DNA of 64,000 nt, from positions 390,003 through 454,002 of the forward strand of contig NZ_NWSV01000005.1 of assembly GCF_002531935.1 (NCBI RefSeq), given 5' to 3'. Under the pieces are notes generated by a model, which had not been told where the DNA came from, made no database searches, and saw nothing but the letters and a program-made list of their open reading frames with translations. The position numbers and the translations under genes are program-made. This document shows, in pieces, positions 53,919 through 63,916 of this stretch (positions within the stretch are counted from its first letter, which is position 1; each line of letters begins with the position of its first letter). This DNA is from Rhizobium chutanense (lineage in GTDB: Bacteria > Pseudomonadota > Alphaproteobacteria > Rhizobiales > Rhizobiaceae).

Positions 53919-54728
53919 ATGACTGTGCCGATACGCCGCCGGGGGCGGCCGAAAGGATTCAACGATCCCCAGACGCAGAATGTCGTCCAGTCGCTCGATC
54001 GCGCCTTGGACGTCTTGGAAGCGCTTGCGTCGCCGGAGGGAATGACGCTGTCCGAGCTTGCAAAACATTTGGACCAGTCCGCAGCGACCATGCATCGCGT
54101 TCTGGCAACCCTGGAACGACGGGACTATGTCGAGATGAGCCCGGACGGACAGATTTTCCACATCGGTCCGGAGGCCTATCGCCTGGGTGCCGCGTTCCTC
54201 AGACGGACGAACGTCATCGAGCGAAGCCGTCCCGTCATGCGCGAACTGATGCTGGAGACGGGCGAGACGTCCAATCTTGGAATAGAGAAAAATGGAAAGG
54301 TCTTGTTCGTCAGTCAGGTCGAAACCCATGAATCGATCCGGGCCTTCTTTCCGCCTGGCACGCTCTCGCCCTTGCACGCTTCCGGGATCGGAAAGGCGCT
54401 TCTCAGCACTTATGACGAAGAGAGGCTCGCCTTCCTTTTCAAGGGCGCGACCCTCCAGCGCTTCACGGCCAATACCTTGCGCACGATCGACCAGCTCAAG
54501 GAGGAATTGGAGATCACGCGGCAACGCGGCTATGCCTTCGATGATGAGGAAAAGGCGGCCGGGATGCGATGTGTCGCTGCTCCCGTTTTGAATATCCACG
54601 GTGAGGCAGTCGCGGGAATTTCCGTATCGGGGCCTGCGCACCGGATATCCGACCGGCAGGTGAAGCGCATAGGTCAACGCGTGATCGAGGCCGCCAGGCT
54701 CGTTTCCAACCGGCTTGGCGCGTCGTAA
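53919..54728 (+). CDS. bhcR: IclR-family regulator of the beta-hydroxyaspartate cycle
   Basis: A 269-residue IclR regulator. A basic N-terminal arm (IRRRGRPKGFNDPQTQN) precedes the winged helix-turn-helix VQSLDRALDVLEALASPEGM, TLSELAKHLDQSAATMHRVL and ATLERRDYVEMSPDGQIFHI. The effector domain has TGETSNLGIEKNGKVLFVSQ, SIRAFFPPGTLSPLHASGIG, YAFDDEEKAAGMRCVAAPVL and EAVAGISVSGPAHRISD. In Paracoccus BhcR senses glyoxylate and controls bhcABCD; the same role is inferred here. ATG 53919 (AAGGGAGAAGCCG upstream) is preferred to GTG 53877, which would run through an operator-like repeat. It is convergent with glcF, five bases apart. Confidence 0.92.
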   Translation: MTVPIRRRGRPKGFNDPQTQNVVQSLDRALDVLEALASPEGMTLSELAKHLDQSAATMHRVLATLERRDYVEMSPDGQIFHIGPEAYRLGAAFLRRTNVIERSRPVMRELMLETGETSNLGIEKNGKVLFVSQVETHESIRAFFPPGTLSPLHASGIGKALLSTYDEERLAFLFKGATLQRFTANTLRTIDQLKEELEITRQRGYAFDDEEKAAGMRCVAAPVLNIHGEAVAGISVSGPAHRISDRQVKRIGQRVIEAARLVSNRLGAS

Positions 54729-54733
54729 GCTCC

Positions 54734-56059
54734 TCATCTCGACCCGCTCTCGCGCGCCTGCTGCTCGGCAGACGGCAGCGAACGCGGTCGTGGTCCACCG
54801 GTCGCCCAGTCCAACAGTTCGACTGTGTGTACCAACGGTATGTCGGTTCCCGACCCGATCTGGACCATGCAACCGATATTGCCGGCGCAAATGACATCCG
54901 GCCTGACAAGCTCGATGGATTTTACCTTCCGGGTTCGCAGTTCTGCCGATATCGCCGGCTGCATGAGATTGTAGGTTCCGGCCGACCCGCAGCAAATATG
55001 GGCATCCTTCGGCTCGGCAACCTCGAACCCCGCGCGCTTCAACAGATCCTTTGGGAGCGATTTAATCTGCTGGCCGTGCTGAAGCGAACAGGCGGCGTGA
55101 TAGCCGACGCGCAACCGCTGTTTCACCAGCGGTTGCCGAAGCCCGCCGAGATCATTCATCAGTTCCGTGATGTCCCTGGCCAGTGCCGCGACGCACGCGG
55201 CTCTCCCGGCCAGCGGGCCGTCGCGGAACATATGGGCGTAATCCTTGACGGTCGTTCCGCATCCCGACGTATTGATGACGATGGCGTCGAGCCCCTCCCC
55301 CTCGATTTCCGCCGTGAAGGCGTTGATCACAGCGGCGGCGGCGGCATGGCTTTGTGCGGCCTTTCCCATATGATGGGTAATCGCGCCGCAGCATCCGAGA
55401 TCCTTCGGGATCACCACGTCGCAGCCATGGCGCGTCAAAAGCCTGATCGTCGCATCATTGATATCTGTGTTCAGCGCGCGCTGTGCGCATCCGGTCAGAA
55501 GTGCCACTCGCTTTCGTCGCGCACCGGCGGCGCGGAACACCTGCGGCTTGTCGTTCCGGCTCGGCGCCGGCACATGCTGCGGTACCATGTCCAACATGGC
55601 TCGCAGCCGAGCGTCCGGAAGCAGGCTTTTGATCGGGCGAAGAAGCCTCGCTGAGCGAAGGGCCAGCCTGAACCTGCCGGGATAGGGCAGTATCTGCGCC
55701 AAAATCCACCGAAGCGTTCGCTCGACAACTGGTCGCCTATAGTGGGTTTCGACATATTCGCGGGCATGGTCGATCAGATGCATGTAGTGAACACCCGACG
55801 GACACGTGGTCATGCAGCTTAGGCAACTGAGGCAGCGGTCGATATGCCCAACCGTCTTCTCGTCTGGGACCCGGCTGTTTTCCAGCATGTCCTTGATGAG
55901 ATAAATCCGTCCGCGTGGGCTGTCGAGTTCATCGCCGAGAACCTTGTAGGTCGGGCAGGTTGCGGTGCAAAAACCGCAATGGACGCAAGAGCGAAGGATT
56001 TCGTTTGATCGTTTGATGGCGGGGTCGGCGAGTTGAGCCTTGTCGAAATTTGTCTGCAT
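54734..56059 (-). CDS. glcF: glycolate oxidase iron-sulfur subunit
   Basis: A 441-residue subunit of membrane-associated glycolate dehydrogenase. Two [4Fe-4S] motifs are present: CVHCGFCTATCPTYKVLGDE (about residues 26-45) and CLSCLSCMTTCPSGVHYMHL (about 77-96). Two CCG domains follow, KDLGCCGAITHHMGKAAQSH and DAHICCGSAGTYNLMQPAIS. It passes electrons from the flavin subunits GlcD and GlcE towards quinone. It is the third gene of the glcDEF set, one base after glcE. Confidence 0.94.
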   Translation of the reverse strand: MQTNFDKAQLADPAIKRSNEILRSCVHCGFCTATCPTYKVLGDELDSPRGRIYLIKDMLENSRVPDEKTVGHIDRCLSCLSCMTTCPSGVHYMHLIDHAREYVETHYRRPVVERTLRWILAQILPYPGRFRLALRSARLLRPIKSLLPDARLRAMLDMVPQHVPAPSRNDKPQVFRAAGARRKRVALLTGCAQRALNTDINDATIRLLTRHGCDVVIPKDLGCCGAITHHMGKAAQSHAAAAAVINAFTAEIEGEGLDAIVINTSGCGTTVKDYAHMFRDGPLAGRAACVAALARDITELMNDLGGLRQPLVKQRLRVGYHAACSLQHGQQIKSLPKDLLKRAGFEVAEPKDAHICCGSAGTYNLMQPAISAELRTRKVKSIELVRPDVICAGNIGCMVQIGSGTDIPLVHTVELLDWATGGPRPRSLPSAEQQARESGSR

Positions 56060-56060
56060 G

Positions 56061-57212
56061 TCAGTGATCCAGCAAATCGGAATTCAAGATCCCGGCAGGG
56101 TCAAATGTCGCTCGCAATGACCGGCTGACGCGCGACACGAATTCGTTTTCAGGAGGGAAAAACGACTTGGGGCCGAAGTTGGTGCTGCGAACCACTCTTG
56201 CTTGGCCGCGCCCGCAGACGCGACGAACGTCGGCCGCCGACGCCTCGCCGTTGTACCAGATAAGTCCGCCACCCCAATCCAGCGAGGTGTTGCCACCCAG
56301 CCGCTCCAGACCAGACGCGACATCGGGCGCGTCCGTCGGCCGGACCAGGATCTGCCAGACGGGGTGCTCGGTTGCGGCAAAATGCCGGACGTCACGGATG
56401 TCCATCCAATGCTGCCTGCTTTGCTCCCCCTCGAAAACATCGATTGAATAGTTGCTAAACAGTTCTTTTAACCGTTCACGGCGATAGGCGATCTGCTGCG
56501 AAAAACCCTGGATTCTGATCGTCGCCGTCCGTTGAAGGTAGGCCGCCCCGGAAATCTCGAAGGGCGTTGCGAGCGCCGTTGCAAAGAGGGTACTTGCCTC
56601 AGATGCAGTGACATCGCTGAAGACCAGCGTTTCCTCTTTTTCCGGCGCGGGCGTTGTCTTAAAGGAGACCTCGGTCGCAATGCCCAGAGTCCCAAACGAT
56701 CCGCAGATCAATTTGCTGAGGTCAAGACCCGTGACATTCTTCATCACGCGTCCGCCGTTCTTGACGATCCGTCCCGACCCATCGACGAAACGAACACCGA
56801 GCAGATGGTCGCGGCAGGCGCCGGCAAACAATCGGCGCGGGCCGCAGACATTTGCACCGACCACACCCCCGACGGTGGGTGTGCCGGTCGTTTCGAGTAG
56901 ATGACGATGGTCCATCGGTTCAAAGGCGAGGATTTGACCTTCGCCTTCCAGCAAGGTCTCGATCTGATGCAGCGGCGTACCGGCGCGCGCCACGAGCGTC
57001 AATGCGCCCGGCTCGTAGTCGACAATCCCGGATATTAGTCGCGTGGATACAGCCTTGCGCTCGCTCCCTGGGCTCATCGGTTTAAGGCGCGTACCACCGC
57101 CGATGACGCGAAGCTGCGTTCCGGACCGGGCGCTCTCAGCGACGAGGTCCGACAATTCGCCTTCAGACACCGGCGCGAGGCAATTATCCTCGAAAGAAGG
57201 CTTAGCCACCAT
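56061..57212 (-). CDS. glcE: glycolate oxidase FAD-binding subunit GlcE
   Basis: A 383-residue FAD-linked oxidase subunit. The FAD-binding PCMH domain has SGTQLRVIGGGTRLKPMSPG, TLVARAGTPLHQIETLLEGE, ETTGTPTVGGVVGANVCGPR and GSGRIVKNGGRVMKNVTGLD then LSKLICGSFGTLGIATEVSF. The C-terminal domain is shorter than in GlcD, as expected. ATG 57212 overlaps the end of glcD by 11 bases and fits family starts; the frame opens earlier to 57320. It forms a heterotrimer with GlcD and GlcF. Confidence 0.92.
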   Translation of the reverse strand: MVAKPSFEDNCLAPVSEGELSDLVAESARSGTQLRVIGGGTRLKPMSPGSERKAVSTRLISGIVDYEPGALTLVARAGTPLHQIETLLEGEGQILAFEPMDHRHLLETTGTPTVGGVVGANVCGPRRLFAGACRDHLLGVRFVDGSGRIVKNGGRVMKNVTGLDLSKLICGSFGTLGIATEVSFKTTPAPEKEETLVFSDVTASEASTLFATALATPFEISGAAYLQRTATIRIQGFSQQIAYRRERLKELFSNYSIDVFEGEQSRQHWMDIRDVRHFAATEHPVWQILVRPTDAPDVASGLERLGGNTSLDWGGGLIWYNGEASAADVRRVCGRGQARVVRSTNFGPKSFFPPENEFVSRVSRSLRATFDPAGILNSDLLDH

Positions 57213-58659
57213 CGGCGCGCGCCTCGCGAAAAGCTCTGCTTGCATCCAACGGAAATACCTTTGCAGGATTGAGCAACCACCCGGGGTCGAAGACGCTCTT
57301 GACCTCCATCTGAAGGGCAAGATCGTCCGATGTGAATTGTTTCGGCATCAGGTCGCGCTTCTCGATGCCAATGCCATGCTCGCCGCTCAGGCATCCGCCG
57401 ACATCGACGCAAAGGCGCAGAATGTCGGCGCCAAACCTCTCGGCCTTTTCGAGCTCGCCGGGAGTGTTTGCATCAAAGAGGATGAGCGGGTGCATGTTTC
57501 CGTCGCCGGCATGAAAGACGTTTGCCACCTCCAGGCCATACTCCTTCGACAACTTCCCGATGCGTTTCAGCGTATAGGGCAATTGCGATACGGGAACGGT
57601 TCCATCGAGGCAGAGATAATCTCCAAGCCGGCCCATCGCCCCGAAGGCCGACTTCCGGCCTTTCCAGATGGCAAGGGATTCCTCGGCATTTCTGCTGCTG
57701 CGAAATTCGACGGGATTGAGTTGGGACGCGATCGAATGAATAGCTTCGGTTTGGCTCCTAATCTCATCTTCCGAGCCTTCCACTTCAACAATTAGGAGCG
57801 CGGCACAAACCGGATAGCCGGCTTTGGCGAAGGCCTCGACGGCCCGCAGGCAGACATCGTCCATATATTCGATCGCGACCGGCAGCAGGCCGGAGCGAAT
57901 GATGCGCGCGACGCATTCACCCGCAATTTCCGCACTGTCAAAGGCAATCAACATCGGTCGTGCTCCTTCCGGCTTTGGCACGATCTTCAGCACTGCCTCG
58001 GTCACGATCGCCAACTGACCCTCCGACCCGCATATCAGTCCCAAAAGGTCCAAGCCGAAGGTGCCGCACGCCGTTCCCCCAATCTCGGCGATCTCGCCCG
58101 CCGCAGTCACAATGCGGACCCCCAGAAGGTTGTTGGTGGTCACGCCGTATTTGAGACAATGGGCGCCGCCGGAATTCATCGCTATGTTGCCGGCGATCGT
58201 GCAAGCGAGTTGCGAGGACGGATCCGGCGCGTAGAAAAAGCCCTCGGTTTCCAGTTCCGCGGTAACCGCCAGATTGGTGACCCCGGTTTGGACGCGGATG
58301 TAGCGATTGGCCGTGTCGATCTCGAGGATGTCGCGCAGGCGTATCGTGCTGATCACGACGCTGTCGGCCGTCGGCAGTGCACCGCCCGCCAGTGATGTTC
58401 CGGCGCCTCGGGGTATGACGGGGACGCCGAGCTCATGACACGTACGCATAGCGAGCGCGACCTCATCGGTACTTCGAGGAAGAACCACCGCAAGCGGCGG
58501 GCAACGATAGGCCGTCAGAGCGTCGCATTCATAGGCCCGCGTCTCCTCGATATCGTGAATGACGGTGCCGAGCGGCAGGACTGCCTGGAGGCTTGCAATG
58601 ATCTGAGACGCACGCGAGAGAATGTCGGCGCTAGCCGGCGGCATTGCAATCAGTGACAT
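57202..58659 (-). CDS. glcD: glycolate oxidase catalytic subunit GlcD
   Basis: A 485-residue FAD-dependent 2-hydroxyacid dehydrogenase that oxidises glycolate to glyoxylate. The FAD domain is marked by [60 protein letters not shown] and [20 protein letters not shown] then [20 protein letters not shown]. The C-terminal substrate domain has [20 protein letters not shown] and [19 protein letters not shown], with the conserved His residues. It precedes glcE and glcF and supplies glyoxylate to the bhc cycle. Its start overlaps the 3' end of the lipA frame. Confidence 0.95.
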   Translation of the reverse strand: MSLIAMPPASADILSRASQIIASLQAVLPLGTVIHDIEETRAYECDALTAYRCPPLAVVLPRSTDEVALAMRTCHELGVPVIPRGAGTSLAGGALPTADSVVISTIRLRDILEIDTANRYIRVQTGVTNLAVTAELETEGFFYAPDPSSQLACTIAGNIAMNSGGAHCLKYGVTTNNLLGVRIVTAAGEIAEIGGTACGTFGLDLLGLICGSEGQLAIVTEAVLKIVPKPEGARPMLIAFDSAEIAGECVARIIRSGLLPVAIEYMDDVCLRAVEAFAKAGYPVCAALLIVEVEGSEDEIRSQTEAIHSIASQLNPVEFRSSRNAEESLAIWKGRKSAFGAMGRLGDYLCLDGTVPVSQLPYTLKRIGKLSKEYGLEVANVFHAGDGNMHPLILFDANTPGELEKAERFGADILRLCVDVGGCLSGEHGIGIEKRDLMPKQFTSDDLALQMEVKSVFDPGWLLNPAKVFPLDASRAFREARADGG

Positions 58660-59717
58660 TCTTCCCCCCGGCTTTCGTGTGTGACGATCCGATCGGACAC
58701 AGCCTGGTCGCCAGGACGTGATCGCATTCGATCATCGTGACGCGGATCGTCGGTAGTTTTGTTGGACCGCTTCTCCCGTGCCGCACGCAGCCTTGCGAAA
58801 TCATCGCCGGCATGATGGGAGGAGCGGGTCAGCGGGCTGGAGGCGACCATCAGGAAGCCCTTGCTGTAGGCGACGGTCTCGTAGGATTTGAACTCGTCCG
58901 GGGTGACGAAGCTTTCGACCTTGTGGTGTTTGCGGGTCGGCTGCAGGTACTGGCCGATCGTCAGGAAGTCGACATCGGCGGTGCGCAGATCGTCCATCAG
59001 CTGCAGCACTTCGTTGCGCTCCTCGCCGAGGCCGACCATGATGCCCGACTTGGTGAACATGGTGGGATCGAGTTCCTTCACCCGCTGCAGCAGGCGGATG
59101 GAGTGGAAATAACGGGCGCCGGGGCGGACCGTCAGATAGTTGCCGGCAACCGTTTCCATATTGTGGTTGAAGACGTCGGGCTTGGCGGCGACAACGCGCT
59201 CCAGCGCGCCCGGCTTCTTCAGGAAATCGGGCGTCAGGATTTCGATCGTCGTCATCGGCGAAGCGGCACGGATCGCCCAGATCACCTTTTCGAAGTGTTC
59301 GGCGCCGCCATCTTCCAGATCATCACGGTCGACCGAGGTGATGACGACGTGGGACAGGCCCATCTCCCTGACCGCCTTGGCGACGTTCTCGGGCTCGGCC
59401 ATATCGAGCGCGTTCGGCTTGCCGGTCGCGACGTTGCAGAAGGCGCAGGCGCGGGTACAGATCTCGCCCATGATCATGAAGGTGGCGTGCTTCTTGTCCC
59501 AGCACTCGCCGATATTCGGGCAGCCGGCCTCCTCGCAGACGGTGACGAGCTTGTGCTCCTTCACGATCGCCCGCGTCTCGGCGTAACCCTTGGAGGTCGG
59601 CGCCTTGACGCGGATCCAGTCCGGCTTGCGCATGACCTCCGTATCCGGGCGATGCGCCTTCTCAGGATGGCGCACGCGCTTGGCGTCGGGATTGATCGTG
59701 TCGAGAATGGTCACCAT
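58650..59717 (-). CDS. lipA: lipoyl synthase with an extended C-terminus
   Basis: A 355-residue radical-SAM enzyme that inserts two sulfurs into octanoyl groups to make the lipoyl cofactor. The auxiliary cluster motif is [13 protein letters not shown] preceded by LVTV, and the SAM cluster is in [20 protein letters not shown]. Other markers are [40 protein letters not shown] and [20 protein letters not shown]. The usual protein ends shortly after [19 protein letters not shown]. Here about 37 further residues ([20 protein letters not shown] onward) run into the glcD start and look like read-through after a rearrangement. Codons are GC3-rich like a housekeeping copy. It would lipoylate the E2 encoded at 24160-25446 among others. 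Confidence 0.9.
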   Translation of the reverse strand: MVTILDTINPDAKRVRHPEKAHRPDTEVMRKPDWIRVKAPTSKGYAETRAIVKEHKLVTVCEEAGCPNIGECWDKKHATFMIMGEICTRACAFCNVATGKPNALDMAEPENVAKAVREMGLSHVVITSVDRDDLEDGGAEHFEKVIWAIRAASPMTTIEILTPDFLKKPGALERVVAAKPDVFNHNMETVAGNYLTVRPGARYFHSIRLLQRVKELDPTMFTKSGIMVGLGEERNEVLQLMDDLRTADVDFLTIGQYLQPTRKHHKVESFVTPDEFKSYETVAYSKGFLMVASSPLTRSSHHAGDDFARLRAAREKRSNKTTDDPRHDDRMRSRPGDQAVSDRIVTHESRGEECH

Positions 59718-59733
59718 CCGCTCGGCCTACCCC

Positions 59734-61446
59734 TCACTCTATAGTTGCCAGTTCCGCACCGAGTGCGACGACTGCGCCCGGGGCGACCTTGATGCAGATG
59801 CGGCCAGCTTTCGGCGCCAGTACCCTGGTTTCCATCTTCATGGCCTCGATCACCGCCACGGCATCGCCCTCGGCAACTTGTGCTCCGTCCTCGACGTTCC
59901 ATTTTTGCAGTGTGCCGGGGATCGGTGCTGTCAGCGCACCCTCATTTGCGGTGGTGGATACTGAGCCCGTCGCCACTCTCGGCGCGGCACCTCCGGAAAA
60001 CAGCCCCGCCGGAAGGCCGAACGCGTGGCGTTTACCGTCGATCTCGATAAAACTGCGCAGCAATCCGCCTTCCACCGGATCAACCCGCGGAGCAGGCTCG
60101 ACGCCACGGAATTCCGTCTCGATCCAATTGGTGAAGACCTTAAACCCATCCTCGCCTGTGAAGGCCGGTTCCTCCAGCACGGCGCGGTGGAACGGGAGCA
60201 CGGAAGCGACACCTTCGATTTTGAATTCGGCAAGCGCCCGGCGGGCGCGGATCAAGGCTTCCTCGCGGGTGGCGCCGGTAACGATCAGCTTGGCCATCAT
60301 CGAGTCGTAGAGACCTGGAATTTCCGAGCCCGTTTCTACACCGCTGTCGAGCCGGATGCCCGGGCCGGACGGGGCGCGAAAGCTCGTGATTAGTCCCGGT
60401 GTCGGCAGGAAACCGCGCCCCGGATCCTCGGCATTGATGCGGAACTCAAAGGCGTGCCCGCGCGGGACAGGGGTCTGAGTGACAGAAAGCGGCAGCCCAT
60501 CGGCGATGCGCAGCTGCTCGATGACGATATCGACCCCGGTCGTTTCCTCCGTCACCGGATGTTCGACCTGCAAACGGGTATTGACCTCGAGGAAGGAAAT
60601 GACACCATTCTGCGACAGCAGAAATTCGACCGTACCGGCGCCTGTATAGCCGGCCGATGCGCAGATCGCCTTGGCGGCATCATGAATACGGCCGCGCTGC
60701 TCCTCGGAGATGAAGGGTGCTGGGGCTTCCTCGACCAGCTTCTGGTTGCGCCGCTGCAGTGAGCAATCACGAGTGCCGAGCACAACCGTATTGCCGTGGC
60801 TATCGGCGATGATCTGCGCTTCGATATGGCGTGGCTTTTCCAGGAATTGCTCGGCATAACATTCGCCGCGTCCGAAGGCCTCCTTCGCCTCGCGCACGGC
60901 AGATTCGAAGAACTCGCCGACATCCTCGATGCGGTGAACGACCTTCATGCCGCGGCCGCCGCCGCCGAAGGCAGCCTTGATCGCCAACGGCAAGCCGGCC
61001 TGCCGCGCAAAGGCGATGGCTTCCTCGGCGGTTGCCAGAGGGCCGTCCGACCCTTTGACGAGGGGCGCTCCGACCTTTTCGGCGATCCGACGGGCCTCGA
61101 CCTTATCGCCGAGCGCCGTGATCACTTCAGGCTTGGGACCGACCCAGGTGAGGCCGGCATCGATGACGGCACGGGCAAATTCGGCGCGCTCCGATAAGAA
61201 GCCATAACCTGGATGGACCGCATCGGCGCCCGCGCAGCGGGCGATGTCCAAGATCTTCCCGATATTCAAATAGGTGTCGCCCGGGCGACCGCCGCCCAGG
61301 CAATAGGCCTCGTCGGCAAGATCGACATGCAGCGAAGCGGCATCGGCATCTGAATAGATCGCGACCGAAGCGACGCCATAATCGCGGGCGGCGCGGCTGA
61401 TGCGGATGGCGATTTCGCCGCGATTGGCAATGAGCAATTTTTTCAT
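59734..61446 (-). CDS. biotin carboxylase-biotin carboxyl carrier fusion linked to 5-oxoprolinase genes
   Basis: A 570-residue fused carboxylase subunit. The N-terminal biotin carboxylase domain starts [20 protein letters not shown] and has [20 protein letters not shown], the ATP-grasp loop [59 protein letters not shown] and [19 protein letters not shown]. The C-terminal biotinyl domain carries the biotinylated Lys in [20 protein letters not shown]. Such fused proteins accompany pxp genes in many bacteria, but their role in oxoproline metabolism is unclear to me. The gene follows pxpBC with an ATGA overlap. Confidence 0.9.
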   Translation of the reverse strand: MKKLLIANRGEIAIRISRAARDYGVASVAIYSDADAASLHVDLADEAYCLGGGRPGDTYLNIGKILDIARCAGADAVHPGYGFLSERAEFARAVIDAGLTWVGPKPEVITALGDKVEARRIAEKVGAPLVKGSDGPLATAEEAIAFARQAGLPLAIKAAFGGGGRGMKVVHRIEDVGEFFESAVREAKEAFGRGECYAEQFLEKPRHIEAQIIADSHGNTVVLGTRDCSLQRRNQKLVEEAPAPFISEEQRGRIHDAAKAICASAGYTGAGTVEFLLSQNGVISFLEVNTRLQVEHPVTEETTGVDIVIEQLRIADGLPLSVTQTPVPRGHAFEFRINAEDPGRGFLPTPGLITSFRAPSGPGIRLDSGVETGSEIPGLYDSMMAKLIVTGATREEALIRARRALAEFKIEGVASVLPFHRAVLEEPAFTGEDGFKVFTNWIETEFRGVEPAPRVDPVEGGLLRSFIEIDGKRHAFGLPAGLFSGGAAPRVATGSVSTTANEGALTAPIPGTLQKWNVEDGAQVAEGDAVAVIEAMKMETRVLAPKAGRICIKVAPGAVVALGAELATIE

Positions 61447-63035
61447 CGATTGGTTTCCCTGACGAGCGGATCGAATGGGGCGACGACGTTGAAGCGGATA
61501 TTGGCGCCGATTGGGATCTGGCCGGCGAGATCGAGATGGTGGCGGGCGACGACGCCGATCACCGGGTAGCCTCCGGTCAACGGATGGTCGGCCAGAAAGA
61601 GCACGGGTTGCCCGCTATGCGGTACCTGAATTGCGCCCAGCGAAGTACCCTCCGACGGGAGTTCCGCCGCATCCCGCCGCTCCAGCGGCTCGGCCCCGGA
61701 GAGCCGCATGCCGACGCGGCTCGATTCTGCTGTCACCTGCCAAACCTGTGCCGTGAGGGTCTCGACTCCCTTCGACGTGAACCAGTCGGTGCGAGGGCCG
61801 AGGACGACGTCAAGTACGACGGTTTCTCCGGCTTTGGGCAGCGATCTTGCGGTATGCCGGAAGGGGTCGACGGCGACGGCGTGTGCGTTGGCCGGCACCA
61901 GTACAACGCCTGCCGTAACCGGCGCCGGCCCGACCTTCGCCAAGGTGTCGGTCGCCGTGGAGCCGAGAACGGGTTGGACAGCGAACCCGCCGCGCAACGC
62001 TATGTAGCTGCGCATGCCTTCCGGCGGAAAGCCGAGCGTCAGTTCGTCGCCGGCATCGAGTGCGAAGGGCCTGCCGAAAGGTGCGGTGACGGAACGACCG
62101 TCGTTGGTGGTAATGACGAGAGGCGCCGGCGCACCGGTCACAGCGAGAGTCACCGGTCGATCGACCTTGACGGCGAAGCCGCCGAAGGCAATTTCCAGGG
62201 CGGCGGCATTGTGTGGATTGCCGACGCTGAGATTGGCCTCGGACAGACCCGACCGGTCCAACGCGCCGGATTCCGACACGCCTTGGTCGACACGTCCGGG
62301 CCGACCGAAGTCCTGAAACAGCGCCGGTCGGTCGGCGCGGGTGACGACAAGTCCTGTGGCGGATGGTGCGGCTTTCGGCACCGGGAGGACGCCAGCCGCG
62401 ACCACGGCACCTTTGGCCATCTCACGAAAGCGGACTCGATCGCCCGGCGCCAGAAGCGCCGCGCGGGCGCGGCTGATATCCCACATCTTCAACGGAGTGG
62501 TGCCGATGATCTGCCAACCGCCTGGGCTGTCCGAGGGATAGATGCCGCCGAACTTACCCCCGAGCGCTACGGCGCCTGCGGGAATGCGCACGCGCGGGCT
62601 CTTGCGGCGCGGCACGTCGAAATCCGGATCGTCTGATGTCATATAGGCGAAACCGGGCGCGAAGCCGGTGAAGGCAACCGTATAAGTGGCTTCCGTGTGA
62701 CGGCGAATGACCTCATCGATCGACCAGCCGAGGATTTCGGCGACGTCGGCGATGTCTTCACCGTCATAGCTGACCGGGACCTCGATCGTCTCTCCCTGGC
62801 GAGAGCTACGCTGACCAAGATCAAACGCGCATATATGTGTGCAAAGCCGTGCCCGATCTGTCACGCGGGGATCGAAGCGGACCATCACCGTTCTAGCGGC
62901 GGGCACCAGCTCAATGACACCCTCCGGGCGATCGGCCAGAAGTCGGTCGAGCAGCGTCAGCGTCGTTTCCAGATCGTCGAGTTCGACGAGAAAGGCACCG
63001 CTGCCGGCGGGCAGAAAGCGTAGTTGGTCAGCCAT
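61443..63035 (-). CDS. pxpBC: 5-oxoprolinase subunits B and C as one fused protein (KipI-KipA type)
   Basis: A 530-residue fusion. Residues about 1-210 are the PxpB/KipI domain: [60 protein letters not shown] and [20 protein letters not shown]. Residues about 235-520 are the PxpC/KipA domain: [60 protein letters not shown] and [20 protein letters not shown]. The fusion puts both catalytic-module subunits of ATP-dependent 5-oxoproline hydrolysis in one chain. ATG 63035 overlaps the end of pxpA; the longer frame to 63137 is a shadow of pxpA. Confidence 0.9.
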   Translation of the reverse strand: MADQLRFLPAGSGAFLVELDDLETTLTLLDRLLADRPEGVIELVPAARTVMVRFDPRVTDRARLCTHICAFDLGQRSSRQGETIEVPVSYDGEDIADVAEILGWSIDEVIRRHTEATYTVAFTGFAPGFAYMTSDDPDFDVPRRKSPRVRIPAGAVALGGKFGGIYPSDSPGGWQIIGTTPLKMWDISRARAALLAPGDRVRFREMAKGAVVAAGVLPVPKAAPSATGLVVTRADRPALFQDFGRPGRVDQGVSESGALDRSGLSEANLSVGNPHNAAALEIAFGGFAVKVDRPVTLAVTGAPAPLVITTNDGRSVTAPFGRPFALDAGDELTLGFPPEGMRSYIALRGGFAVQPVLGSTATDTLAKVGPAPVTAGVVLVPANAHAVAVDPFRHTARSLPKAGETVVLDVVLGPRTDWFTSKGVETLTAQVWQVTAESSRVGMRLSGAEPLERRDAAELPSEGTSLGAIQVPHSGQPVLFLADHPLTGGYPVIGVVARHHLDLAGQIPIGANIRFNVVAPFDPLVRETNR

Positions 63036-63801
63036 GGTCGACTTCCGTAAAGGGCTTGAGGTCAACACGATTGGTCGCCAGCGCCTCGCGCAAGACGCGG
63101 GCGATGGCGACCGCCGCCGGAGTGTCGCCGTGGACACAGATCGATTGCGCTTCGAGCTCTATGTCCGTGCCGTCAACAGCAGCAATGCGGCCTTCCGCGA
63201 CCAAGCGCAGCATCCGCTCGGCAATGGCTTTCGGATCGTGGATGATCGCGCCTGGCAAGCGGCGGCTGACAAGACTGCCATCGGCGTTGTAGGCCCGGTC
63301 GGCGAAGGCCTCGCAGACAACTGTAAGCCCTGCCGCACGCGCCTGCTCGACAATTGGCGCGCCAGAAAGCGCCAGTAGTGCCAGTGAGGGATCCACCGCC
63401 TTGATGCCGGTGATGACATCGTATGCCTGCCGGGCATCATTCGCAATCGTGTTGTAGAGAGCCCCATGCGGTTTGACATAACGCACCGAGGTGCCTGCCG
63501 CTTTCGCCAGACCCTGCAAGGCGCCGATCTGGTAGATGGTATCGCCGATGAGCTCTGTGCTGGACGGATCCATGTTGCGGCGACCGAACCCGACCAGATC
63601 GCGGTAGCCGATATGCGCCCCGACCGATACGCCGCGTTTTGCCGCTTCCTCTAGAACGGACAGGATGCCTGCCGGATCACCGGCATGGAAGCCGCAGGCA
63701 ATGTTGGCGCTGGTGACGATCGATAGCATCGAAACATCATCGCCCATTGCCCAGGCACCGAAGCTTTCGCCCAGATCACTGTTGAGGTCGATGTTCGCCA
63801 T
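63028..63801 (-). CDS. pxpA: 5-oxoprolinase subunit A (LamB/YcsF family)
   Basis: A 257-residue protein starting [20 protein letters not shown] followed by [20 protein letters not shown], both hallmark segments of LamB/YcsF. Others are [60 protein letters not shown] and [20 protein letters not shown]. With PxpB and PxpC it hydrolyses 5-oxoproline to glutamate using ATP. It is the first gene of the pxpA-pxpBC-carboxylase set. An ABC permease gene ends 115 bases upstream on the same strand, perhaps its transporter. Confidence 0.93.
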   Translation of the reverse strand: MANIDLNSDLGESFGAWAMGDDVSMLSIVTSANIACGFHAGDPAGILSVLEEAAKRGVSVGAHIGYRDLVGFGRRNMDPSSTELIGDTIYQIGALQGLAKAAGTSVRYVKPHGALYNTIANDARQAYDVITGIKAVDPSLALLALSGAPIVEQARAAGLTVVCEAFADRAYNADGSLVSRRLPGAIIHDPKAIAERMLRLVAEGRIAAVDGTDIELEAQSICVHGDTPAAVAIARVLREALATNRVDLKPFTEVDHG

Positions 63802-63916
63802 GTTGTCTGTCCTCTAAATTGCCGCCCGTCGCGGCCGCCATCAAGTTTTGAGGCGTCCACATTATCGGGTTGCTCCGGTCATGTCTGCGGACGTCTCGAT
63901 TGCAGCCGGCGCCTTT

